Part shown: piece by piece, positions 1-6,005 of the stretch
Layout of the letters: each line of letters opens with the position of its first letter
Position numbering within the stretch: position 1 is the stretch's first letter
Source of the DNA: Limisphaerales bacterium
Lineage (GTDB): Bacteria > Verrucomicrobiota > Verrucomicrobiia > Limisphaerales > UBA11358
Reading direction: 5' to 3'
NCBI GenBank assembly: GCA_003455565.1
Contig: DMQW01000031.1
Coordinates: 11,965 to 17,969 of the forward strand
Length of the DNA: 6,005 nucleotides
Program-made: the position numbers and the translations under genes
The notes under the pieces: model-generated
Database searches by the model: none
What the model saw: only the letters and a program-made list of their open reading frames with translations
What the model was told of the DNA's origin: nothing

Positions 1-2789
1 TTCTTCACGATGCCCACGAGCATGATGAGGCCGACGAAGCCGTAGATGTTCAGGTCCAGATGGAACAGCATCAGCGTGAGCAGCGCGCCAAAGCCCGCCG
101 AGGGCAGGCCGGAGAGAATCGTGATGGGATGGATGAAGCTTTCATACAAAATTCCCAGAATGATGTAGATGATGATGATGGACACGATGAGCAGGAGCAG
201 CAGCCCTTGTGACGACGCCTGAAACACCTGCGCCGAACCTTGAAAACTGCCGGTGATGGTGGCTGGCAGATGCAGGTCGGCGGCGACTTTCTGCAGTTTC
301 TCGACGGCGGTGCCGAGCGACATGCCGGGGGCGAGGTTGAAGGAAATGGTCACGGACGGCAACTGGCCGACATGCGAAATGCTGGTCGGCCCAAGGCTGC
401 GCGTCAGCTTGGCGACGGCGCTCAAGGGAATGAGCTTGCTCGCGCCGTTGGTGCCCGGATTGGAACTGGTGATGTAGAGCTGCGACAGCGCCGCCGGATC
501 AAGCTGGTATTGCGGCTCGACTTCAAAGACCACCCAGTATTCGGCCACGTCGCCGTAAATCGTGGAGGACTGCCGTTCGCCGTAGGCGTCGTAGAGGCCG
601 TTTTCAATCTGCTGCGGCGTGACGCCGAGCGCGGCGGCCTTGTCGCGGTCAATCTCCACGTTGACCTGCGGGCTGGCAATCTGCAGGTCGGTCGTCACAT
701 CCTGGAAACCGGGCTGCTCGGCGATCTTCTTCGTCAGGATCGGCGTCCAGTGGAACAGCTCCTTGGTGTCGGTGTCCTGCAGGCTGTATTGATACAGCGC
801 CTTGGTCAGCTTGCCGCCGACGCGGATGAGCGGCGGATTCTGCATGAACACGTTGATGCCCGGCACCTGCGAGAGTTTCTGGCGCAGTTCCTGGATGATT
901 TCGTTCGCGCTCAATTTGCGTTCGGAGCGGTCCTTCAGGCGCATGAACATGCGCCCCTGGTTCATGGTGGCGGTCGGGCCGCCGGCGCCCATGGCGGACA
1001 TGAAGCCGGCGACGTTCGTATCGGCGGCGACGATTTTGGCCGCGGCCCGCTGATGCTCCTTCATGGCGTCGAAGGAAATATCCTGCGCCGCCTCGGTGAT
1101 GGCGAAAATCTGGCCGGTGTCTTCGTCGGGGAAAAATCCCTTGGGAATCACCTGGAACAGAAACAGCGTCGCCGCCAGGATCGCCATTGAGAAGACGAGC
1201 GTCGAAAACCGGTGGCGCATCACGAATTGCAGCGAACGGTCGTAGCGCGCCAGCACCGCATCGAAGAACCGCTCGAAGGCGTTGTAAAGCCGTCCGTGCT
1301 TCCGCCCGTGCTGCGCGTGGACAAACCGGCTGCACATCATCGGCGTCAGCGTCAGTGAAACGAAACCGGAAACCAAAACCGCCACGACGATGGTCACGGC
1401 GAATTCGTGCAGCAAACGCCCGAGCAATCCGCTCATGAATAAAATCGGGATAAAGACCGCCGAGAGCGAGAGCGTCATGGAAACAATGGTGAAGCCGATT
1501 TCCTTCGAGCCTTTCAGCGCGGCTTCCATCGGCGGTTCGCCGTTCTCCATGTGGCGCACGATGTTTTCGAGCATGACGATGGCGTCATCCACCACGAAGC
1601 CGACGCACAGGGTCAGCGACATGAGCGAGAGGTTGTCGAGGCTGTAGCCCAGCAGCGCCATGGCCGCGAACGTGCCGATGATGGACATGGGCAGCGCCAG
1701 GCTGGGGATGATGGTGGCCGAAAGGTTCCGCAGGAAAAGAAAGATGACCATGACCACCAGCGCCACGGTCAGCAGCAGCGTGTGCTCGACATCGTTCACC
1801 GACCGGCGGATGGACTGCGAGCGGTCGAACACCACCTCCAGATTCACCGATGCCGGCACCTGCTCGCGGAACTGCGGCAGCAGTTTGCGGATGTTGTCCA
1901 CCACCTCGACGGTGTTCGCGCCCGGCTGCCGCTGCACGGCCAGCACCACGGCGCGGGTGTTGTTATACCACGCCGCCGCCTTGTCGTTCTGCACGCTGTC
2001 GAGCACATGCCCCAGTTCCTGCAGGCGCACGGGATTGCCCTTGCGATACGCGACAATCATCGGCCGGAAATCCGCCGCGTTCGCCAACTGGCCGTTCGCC
2101 TGCACGGTGAACAACTGGTGCTGGCCATACAGCGTGCCGAGCGGCTGGTTCACATTGCCCGCCTCCACCGCCTGCTCGACCTGGTCAATGCCCAGACCGT
2201 AGGCCGCGAGCTTGTTCGGATCCACCTGCACGCGAACGGCGTATTGCTGCGAGCCGAAAACACTCACCTGCGCCACGCCGTTGATCTGCGAAATCTGCTG
2301 GGCGAGCAGGTTCTCCGCGTAATCATCCACCGCCGCCAGCGTCAGCGTCGGCGAGGACATGGCCAGATACAGCACCGGGGCATCCGCCGGATTGACCTTG
2401 TTGTAGGTTGGCGGCGCGGGCATGTTCGGCGGCAATTGCCGGGCCGCCTTGGCGATGGCCGCCTGCACATCCGCCGCCGCCGCGTCAATGTTGCGGTCGA
2501 GCGAAAACTGGATGGTGATGCTGGCGCTGCCTTGGGCGCTGACCGACGACATGGAATCCACGCCCGCGATGGTGGAGAATTGTTTTTCCAGCGGCGTCGC
2601 CACCGCCGAGGCCATCACTTCCGGGCTGGCTCCGGGGAGGCTGGCCGAAATCTGGATGGTCGGATAATCCACGCTCGGCAGGTCGCTCACCGGCAGTTGG
2701 TGAAAACCCACCAGGCCGAACAGCAGAATGCCGCACATGACCAGCGTGGTCATGACCGGACGGCGGATGAACAGTTCGGGGACGCTCAT
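1..2789 (-). CDS. RND multidrug efflux pump, HAE-1 family (MdtB/MdtC/AcrB-like), C-terminus cut by window
   Basis: Inner-membrane drug/proton antiporter, the motor of a tripartite efflux system. I read this frame codon by codon from ATG 2789-2787 to the window edge: 929 codons without a stop, against roughly 1,030-1,050 residues for the family, so about 100 are missing. It begins MSVPELFIRRPVMTTLV, the usual HAE-1 N-terminus running into TM1 (~12-30). Porter-domain hallmarks follow (PGASPEVMASAVATPLEKQF at ~52-71; KVNPADAPVLYLA at ~131-143). TM2 to TM6 lie at ~334-490, the GFFPDED signature at 551-557, TM7 at ~529-549, and TM8 to TM10 at ~859-929. The proton-relay residues are intact: D401 and D402 in TM4 (VDDAIVMLENI), equivalent to AcrB D407/D408, and K929 in TM10 (GIVK), equivalent to K940, which is the last full codon. 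Wording of the porter motifs is closest to MdtB/MdtC-type pumps, but substrate cannot be told. The start overlaps the adaptor stop (ATGA), implying coupled translation. Confidence 0.95.
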   Translation of the reverse strand, partial: MSVPELFIRRPVMTTLVMCGILLFGLVGFHQLPVSDLPSVDYPTIQISASLPGASPEVMASAVATPLEKQFSTIAGVDSMSSVSAQGSASITIQFSLDRNIDAAAADVQAAIAKAARQLPPNMPAPPTYNKVNPADAPVLYLAMSSPTLTLAAVDDYAENLLAQQISQINGVAQVSVFGSQQYAVRVQVDPNKLAAYGLGIDQVEQAVEAGNVNQPLGTLYGQHQLFTVQANGQLANAADFRPMIVAYRKGNPVRLQELGHVLDSVQNDKAAAWYNNTRAVVLAVQRQPGANTVEVVDNIRKLLPQFREQVPASVNLEVVFDRSQSIRRSVNDVEHTLLLTVALVVMVIFLFLRNLSATIIPSLALPMSIIGTFAAMALLGYSLDNLSLMSLTLCVGFVVDDAIVMLENIVRHMENGEPPMEAALKGSKEIGFTIVSMTLSLSAVFIPILFMSGLLGRLLHEFAVTIVVAVLVSGFVSLTLTPMMCSRFVHAQHGRKHGRLYNAFERFFDAVLARYDRSLQFVMRHRFSTLVFSMAILAATLFLFQVIPKGFFPDEDTGQIFAITEAAQDISFDAMKEHQRAAAKIVAADTNVAGFMSAMGAGGPTATMNQGRMFMRLKDRSERKLSANEIIQELRQKLSQVPGINVFMQNPPLIRVGGKLTKALYQYSLQDTDTKELFHWTPILTKKIAEQPGFQDVTTDLQIASPQVNVEIDRDKAAALGVTPQQIENGLYDAYGERQSSTIYGDVAEYWVVFEVEPQYQLDPAALSQLYITSSNPGTNGASKLIPLSAVAKLTRSLGPTSISHVGQLPSVTISFNLAPGMSLGTAVEKLQKVAADLHLPATITGSFQGSAQVFQASSQGLLLLLIVSIIIIYIILGILYESFIHPITILSGLPSAGFGALLTLMLFHLDLNIYGFVGLIMLVGIVK
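2786..2789 (-). promoter_or_regulatory. ATGA stop/start overlap coupling adaptor and pump
   Basis: The pump's ATG (2789-2787) overlaps the adaptor's TGA stop (2788-2786). The bases just before it (AGCAAGACCAGCGCGCC) contain no Shine-Dalgarno sequence, so the pump is probably translated by ribosomes that have just finished the adaptor. This would keep the two proteins in fixed proportion. Confidence 0.8.
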
Positions 2790-3886
2790 GGCGCGCTGGT
2801 CTTGCTGCTCACCTTCACGCCCGGCACCAGCCGCAACTGCCCGTCCGTCACCACGGTCTCGCCCGCCGCGACCCCGCTGGACACCACCGTCAACCCCTGC
2901 TCCGTGATCCCCGTCTGCACCGGACGTTCTTCCACCGTGTCATCCGCCTTCACCACATAGACAAACTGGCCATTCTGCCCCGTCTGCACCGCCTGCGACG
3001 GCACGACGATGGCGTTGGTCAAAACCGAAAGTGTCAACTGCGCCCGCACAAACTGCCCCGGCCACAACCGCCCGTCCGTGTTCGGAAACGCCGCCTTCAG
3101 CAGGATCGTCCCCGTCGTCACGTCCACGGTATTGTCCACGAACGACAATTCACCCTGTGGCGGATCACCTTCGAGATTGTCAAAGCTGGCCGCCACCGTG
3201 AGCTTCCGTTCGCGCATCTGCTTCTGGATTTCCGGCAGGAACTGCTCCGGCACGGCGAACGCCACGTAAATCGGATGAATTTGGTTGATCGTCAGCAGCA
3301 CGTCGTCCGGTGCCTTCACGACGTTGCCCTGATAAAATTGCAGGCTGCCCGTCTTGCCGGCCACGGGCGCGCGAATCGCCGTGAACTCCAGATTCAACTC
3401 GGCATTGGTGATGGCCGCTCGATCCGATTGCACCGTGCCGGCGAGCGCATCCACGTTCGCTTTGCTCGTGTCGAAAACATCTTGCGATTCAATCTTGTCG
3501 TTGAATAATTTCTGGTTGCGCGCAAACTGGATTCTGGCATTTTCCAGTTGCGCCGTGTCCCGCGCCAAAGCCGCGCGCGCCACGTCCAGTGCCGCCTGCG
3601 ATGGACGCGGATCAATCGTAAAAAGCAGATCACCCTTTTGAACTTCCTGACCTTCCTGAAAATGCACTTCGTTTAAAATCCCGCCGATTTGCGGGCGGAT
3701 GGTTACTGTCGAATACGGCATGACGTGGCCGACCGGCGGCGGCTCAATCTGCACCGGCATGTTTTTTTCAACCGCCTTCGCCGTCAACACCGGCATCGCC
3801 GCGCCGCCCTTGGCCGGATTGCTGCGCGAACAACCGGCCAAAACCAGCACCGCAAAAAACATTGGAAGAAGGAGATTTTTTTTCAC
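2786..3886 (-). CDS. RND efflux periplasmic adaptor (membrane-fusion) lipoprotein, HlyD/AcrA/MdtA family
   Basis: Periplasmic adaptor that joins the RND pump to an outer-membrane channel. 366 residues, within the usual size. The N-terminus is a lipoprotein signal: basic KKN, hydrophobic stretch LLLPMFFAVLV, then lipobox L16-A17-G18-C19, so Cys19 should be acylated; Ser at +2 and no Asp. Domains in order: first half of the lipoyl (barrel-sandwich) domain ~58-95 (IRPQIGGILNEVHFQEGQEV, then GDLLFTIDPRP); alpha-helical hairpin ~96-165, rich in Ala, Gln and Asp/Glu; second lipoyl half ~166-202 (FTAIRAPVAGKTG); beta-barrel ~205-290 ending in GRLWPGQFVRAQL; membrane-proximal domain ~291-355 (AIVVPSQAV, then GQFVYVV). 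The start is GTG at 3886-3884, chosen because it puts the lipoprotein signal directly at the N-terminus; an ATG at 3897 is out of frame and hits a stop after four codons. It sits 7 bases after the regulator stop and overlaps the pump start by 4 bases. Confidence 0.95.
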   Translation of the reverse strand: MKKNLLLPMFFAVLVLAGCSRSNPAKGGAAMPVLTAKAVEKNMPVQIEPPPVGHVMPYSTVTIRPQIGGILNEVHFQEGQEVQKGDLLFTIDPRPSQAALDVARAALARDTAQLENARIQFARNQKLFNDKIESQDVFDTSKANVDALAGTVQSDRAAITNAELNLEFTAIRAPVAGKTGSLQFYQGNVVKAPDDVLLTINQIHPIYVAFAVPEQFLPEIQKQMRERKLTVAASFDNLEGDPPQGELSFVDNTVDVTTGTILLKAAFPNTDGRLWPGQFVRAQLTLSVLTNAIVVPSQAVQTGQNGQFVYVVKADDTVEERPVQTGITEQGLTVVSSGVAAGETVVTDGQLRLVPGVKVSSKTSAP

Positions 3887-3897
3887 AGGCGGTTCAT
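3875..3897 (-). promoter_or_regulatory. Start region of the adaptor: GTG start, A8 run, no Shine-Dalgarno
   Basis: The regulator stop TGA (3896-3894) is followed by ACCGCCT and the adaptor's GTG (3886-3884), then a run of eight A (3883-3876) covering codons 2-4 (AAA AAA AAT). There is no purine-rich ribosome site in the 7-base gap. An ATG (3897-3895) overlaps the regulator stop but leads to TGA after ATG AAC CGC CTG, so it cannot start the adaptor; it might help ribosomes reinitiate nearby. Confidence 0.6.
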
Positions 3898-4541
3898 TTC
3901 ACAGATTTCACGGAACAGGTTTTTCGCACGCCGGTTTCCGGCGAATCGAAGGCCATGGCAAATTTTTCGAGAAATTTCATGTATTCACGCTGAAACCGCA
4001 GGTCGCTGGCCGTTCGGCCGGTAATCAGCCGGGTCAGTTGCGGAAAGGCGGACGGGAACATCGTCAGCGAAAGCCAGGCCAGCAACAGGTGGCGGCAATC
4101 AAAAGCAGAGGTTACCAGCCCTTCCGCCTGGCGCTGCCGCGTGCGCTGCCGCGCATTTTTTGCCGCGCGGCGACGCGCGGCTTCCTCCACCATCTGTTCA
4201 CCCGTATTTTGCAATGACTCCCAGCCCAGCAGCCGCACCCAGTCCGCTTCCTGACAGGTCGCCTGAAACCAGAGGGGAAGGTTTTTCGTCGGCTCGCCCG
4301 AAATGGAATCGGCCAGCACCCCGCGCTCGGCGATTTTCCAGCGCAAAACGGCGCGGAACAACCCTTCCTTGTCCGCGAAGTAATGGTAAAGCATCCGCTT
4401 GTTGGTGCCCGCGCGACGCGCGATCGCGTCCACCCGCGCGCCAGCCAGCCCCTTGGCGGAAAATTCCGCGATGGCCGCATTCAGGATGCATCCTCGCGTG
4501 CGATCCGGATCGCGGGTCAGCCTCTGGTTTTTTGCGCGCAT
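3894..4541 (-). CDS. TetR/AcrR-family transcriptional repressor of the efflux operon
   Basis: 215-residue DNA-binding regulator, likely a ligand-released repressor of its own operon. The TetR_N helix-turn-helix domain spans ~14-62: helix 1 TRGCILNAAIAEFSAKG, helix 2 ARVDAIARRAG, and the recognition helix and start of helix 4 TNKRMLYHYFADKEGLF, very close to the family consensus. The rest (~65-215) is the helical ligand-binding and dimer domain, which I cannot assign to a named subfamily. Residues ~123-140 are unusually rich in Arg and Gln (RRRAAKNARQRTRQRQ). ATG 4541-4539 was chosen because 13 residues then precede the HTH, as is normal. The frame stays open upstream to 4709, but that extension is Arg/Ser-rich, unlike any TetR N-terminus, and would read through the palindrome. 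No Shine-Dalgarno sequence precedes the ATG. It is the first gene of a three-gene operon (regulator, adaptor, pump), and the 28-bp palindrome just before it is its probable operator. The TetR assignment is firm; the target is inferred. Confidence 0.93.
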   Translation of the reverse strand: MRAKNQRLTRDPDRTRGCILNAAIAEFSAKGLAGARVDAIARRAGTNKRMLYHYFADKEGLFRAVLRWKIAERGVLADSISGEPTKNLPLWFQATCQEADWVRLLGWESLQNTGEQMVEEAARRRAAKNARQRTRQRQAEGLVTSAFDCRHLLLAWLSLTMFPSAFPQLTRLITGRTASDLRFQREYMKFLEKFAMAFDSPETGVRKTCSVKSVK

Positions 4542-4545
4542 GCTT

Positions 4546-4573
4546 AACCAAGTAACCGAATGGTTACTTGGTT
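4546..4573. promoter_or_regulatory. Perfect 12-bp inverted repeat, probable TetR operator
   Basis: The plus strand reads AACCAAGTAACC (4546-4557), spacer GAAT (4558-4561), then GGTTACTTGGTT (4562-4573). The arms are exact reverse complements over all 12 positions. A 28-bp dyad of this kind next to a TetR-family gene is the normal size and place for its operator. It ends 4 bases before the regulator's ATG, so bound repressor would cover the start of transcription of the whole operon. The dyad is seen directly; binding by this regulator is inferred. In RNA the same bases could form a 12-bp stem with a 4-base loop. Confidence 0.85.
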
Positions 4574-4591
4574 GCAAACTCAAAATTTCAA
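4563..4591 (-). promoter_or_regulatory. Candidate sigma-70-type promoter for the efflux operon (weak)
   Basis: On the minus strand TTGAAA (4591-4586) matches the -35 consensus at five of six positions. After a 17-base spacer comes AGTAAC (4568-4563), a poor -10 with three matches, lying inside the right arm of the palindrome. Transcription would then begin near 4556, within the dyad, giving an untranslated leader of about 15 bases. The position fits repression by promoter blocking, but the -10 is weak and other placements are possible. Confidence 0.3.
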
Positions 4592-4719
4592 GCCGGTGGC
4601 GGCCAGCCGCTGCGGTTGAGCTTCTCGATCTCGCGCCGCATCTTTTCCGCCGCCTCCTGGGAAAGGCTGTGCGAAACCGAGATGCTGAACTGCCGTTTGA
4701 GGTAGTCATCCAGTCGCAG
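4588..4719 (-). other. Coding-like 43-codon stretch in frame after the gatA stop
   Basis: After the gatA TGA (4722-4720) the same frame stays open for 43 codons to TGA 4590-4588. The peptide starts LRLDDYLKRQF and ends REIEKLNRSGWPPPA, with a charged helix-like middle (SQEAAEKMRR). Third positions are strongly G/C as in the neighbouring genes, so it looks like real coding sequence. It has no standard start codon apart from an internal Met 16 codons before the end. An ATG overlapping the gatA stop (4723-4721) is one base out of frame and stops after five codons. It could be a gene start broken by a one-base frameshift, a remnant, a GatA readthrough tail, or chance. I do not recognise the peptide. 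Confidence 0.35.
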
Positions 4720-6005
4720 TCATGAAACCGCAGCTTTTTCTTTGTGCCACGCCGTGCTTTGCTCGTAGGCGTGGGCGATTTTCAAAAGCATTTCCTCGCC
4801 GAACGGCTGGCCCAGGAGTTGCAGGCCGATGGGCAGCTTCGGTGATTTCGTGAAGCCGCACGGGATGCTGATGCCGCAGATGCCCGCGAGGTTGCATGCC
4901 AGAGTGAACACGTCACACAGATACATTTGCAGCGGGTCGTCGAATTTCTCACCAATCCTGAACGCCGCCGTCGGCGTGGTGGGCGTGACGATGGCGTCCA
5001 CTTTCTCGAACGCTTTCAGGAAATCGTTGCGGATGAGCGTGCGGACTTTTTGCGCGCGCAAATAATAGGCGTCGTAGTAGCCGCTGCTCAAAACGTAAGT
5101 GCCCAAAATAATTCGCCGCTTCACTTCCGCGCCGAAACCCGCGCCGCGCGTCCGGCAATAAAGTTCAATCGGGTCAGCACCGTCCACTCTCGCGCCATAG
5201 CGGATGCCGTCGAAGCGCGCGAGGTTCGCGGACGCTTCAGCGGGCGCGATGATGTAATAAGTCGCCGCCGCATAATCCGTATGCGGCAAAGAAATCTCCA
5301 CGATCTCCGCGCCGAGTTTTTCGTATTGTTTCACCGCTGCGTCCACGGCGGCTTTCACTTCCGCGTCGAGGCCACCGATCATGTATTCCTTCGGCAGACC
5401 AAGTTTCAAACCTTTGAGGTTGCCATCGAGCGCAGCGGCATAATCTGGCACCGGCTCCGGCACGCTCGTGGAATCGCGCCGGTCAACGCCGCTCAAAACG
5501 CCGAGCAATATCGCCGAATCGCGCACGTCTTTCGTGAACGGCCCGATTTGGTCGAGCGAACTCGCAAACGCCACGAGGCCGTAACGCGAAATGCGCCCGT
5601 AAGTCGGTTTTAACCCGACGCAACCGCACAACGCCGCTGGCTGGCGAATCGAACCGCCGGTGTCCGATCCGAGCGACGCGATACACTCATCCGCCGCGAC
5701 CGCCGCCGCCGAGCCGCCGGATGAACCGCCGGGAATCCGCGTCGTGTCCCACGGATTGCGCGTGAGGCCAAACGCAGAATTTTCCGTCGAACTGCCCATT
5801 GCAAATTCGTCCATGTTCAACCGGCCAAAAACAATCGCGCCTGCCGCTTTTAATTTTTCAACCGCCGTGGCGTCGTAGGGCGAAATGAAGTTGCCGAGAA
5901 TTTTTGACCCGCAGTTCAGCGGCTGATTTTTGACGGCCAGAACATCCTTGATTGCGACTGGAATTCCCAGCAACGGGCGGCGGGCACCACTGCCACCTTG
6001 CGCCA
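4720..6005 (-). CDS. gatA: Asp-tRNA(Asn)/Glu-tRNA(Gln) amidotransferase subunit A (N-terminus cut by window)
   Basis: Amidase subunit of the cytoplasmic GatCAB complex. It hydrolyses glutamine to supply ammonia, which GatB uses to convert Glu-tRNA(Gln) and/or Asp-tRNA(Asn) to the amide forms. 427 residues are visible and the frame is open through the right edge; full proteins are ~480-490 residues, so about 60 are missing. The amidase-signature triad is complete: Lys in GIPVAIKDV, cis-Ser (first Ser of GGSSGGSA) and nucleophile Ser in GSDTGGSIRQPA. Their spacing (75 and 24 residues) equals that of Lys79, Ser154 and Ser178 of the S. aureus enzyme. Further GatA-specific stretches are GFGAEVKRRIILGTYVLSSG and YYDAYYLRAQKVRTLI, which separate it from other amidases. 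The C-terminus (AHAYEQSTAWHKEK) is where GatA normally ends. No gatB lies downstream; a gatC could lie upstream, outside the window. A TTG at 5973 is an internal codon (LLGIPVAIKDV) and not the true start. A coding-like stretch continues in frame after the TGA. Confidence 0.97.
   Translation of the reverse strand, partial: AQGGSGARRPLLGIPVAIKDVLAVKNQPLNCGSKILGNFISPYDATAVEKLKAAGAIVFGRLNMDEFAMGSSTENSAFGLTRNPWDTTRIPGGSSGGSAAAVAADECIASLGSDTGGSIRQPAALCGCVGLKPTYGRISRYGLVAFASSLDQIGPFTKDVRDSAILLGVLSGVDRRDSTSVPEPVPDYAAALDGNLKGLKLGLPKEYMIGGLDAEVKAAVDAAVKQYEKLGAEIVEISLPHTDYAAATYYIIAPAEASANLARFDGIRYGARVDGADPIELYCRTRGAGFGAEVKRRIILGTYVLSSGYYDAYYLRAQKVRTLIRNDFLKAFEKVDAIVTPTTPTAAFRIGEKFDDPLQMYLCDVFTLACNLAGICGISIPCGFTKSPKLPIGLQLLGQPFGEEMLLKIAHAYEQSTAWHKEKAAVS

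Noticed and set aside
163..182. GAT trinucleotide run as a regulatory or unstable repeat
   Set aside because: On the minus strand it is a run of Ile codons (ATC) in TM8 of the pump, explained by membrane-segment composition.
1551..2960. 469-codon plus-strand open frame (with a similar 316-codon frame at 240-1190)
   Set aside because: It runs codon-for-codon antisense to the RND pump. It is open only because the pump uses few TTA, CTA and TCA codons, its translation is Arg/His-rich with no recognisable domain, and it crosses the pump start into the adaptor.
4594..4616. GC-rich hairpin (GCGGC-CA-GCCGC) as a terminator for gatA
   Set aside because: The stem is only about 4-5 bp with a tiny loop, there is no T run after it on the minus strand, and it lies inside the coding-like stretch.
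4542..4709. A longer start for the TetR regulator (56 extra residues)
   Set aside because: The extension is Arg/Ser-rich, unlike TetR N-termini, and would translate the operator palindrome; the ATG at 4541 gives the normal distance to the helix-turn-helix.
4720..5973. gatA starting at TTG 5973
   Set aside because: The frame continues upstream to the window edge with GatA-like residues, and the codon falls inside the conserved LLGIPVAIKDV segment, so it is internal.
4720..6005. A general amidase (for example AmiE- or FAAH-like) instead of GatA
   Set aside because: GatA-specific segments (EVKRRIILGTYVLSSG, YYDAYYLRAQKVRTLI, DPLQMYLCDVFT) are present along the whole visible length.

Overview
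The window holds four genes, all on the minus strand. Read in the direction of transcription they are: the C-terminal ~427 residues of GatA (the glutamyl-tRNA(Gln)/aspartyl-tRNA(Asn) amidotransferase amidase subunit), a TetR-family repressor, a periplasmic adaptor (membrane-fusion) lipoprotein, and the first 929 residues of an RND drug/proton antiporter of the HAE-1 (AcrB/MdtB/MdtC) type. The window cuts off the N-terminus of GatA at the right edge and the C-terminus of the RND pump at the left edge.

Layout: 6005-4720 gatA (partial); 4719-4542 a 178-base gap; 4541-3894 tetR-type regulator; 3886-2786 adaptor; 2789-1 RND pump (partial). The last three genes are packed as one operon: 7 bases separate regulator and adaptor, and adaptor and pump overlap by 4 bases (ATGA). 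The gap before the regulator holds a perfect 12-bp inverted repeat with a 4-bp spacer, ending 4 bases before the regulator's start codon. It is the obvious candidate operator. The likely logic is a self-repressed efflux operon: the TetR protein binds the palindrome, a ligand releases it, and regulator, adaptor and pump are made together. An outer-membrane channel (TolC/OprM type) is not in the window; it could lie beyond the left edge or elsewhere.

Organism: a Gram-negative bacterium (RND pump plus lipoprotein adaptor) that uses the GatCAB indirect aminoacylation route, with fairly high GC and strong G/C preference at third codon positions. None of the three operon starts has a clear Shine-Dalgarno sequence. 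The overall look of the proteins would fit Verrucomicrobiota or a related group, but this is an impression and not something the sequence proves.

Most of this is an ordinary efflux operon beside a housekeeping gene. The two things worth a second look are in the 178-base gap: the operator that is also a potential RNA hairpin against the start codon, and a 43-codon coding-like stretch running in frame after the gatA stop codon. I see no RNA genes, insertion sequences, CRISPR arrays or phage features.
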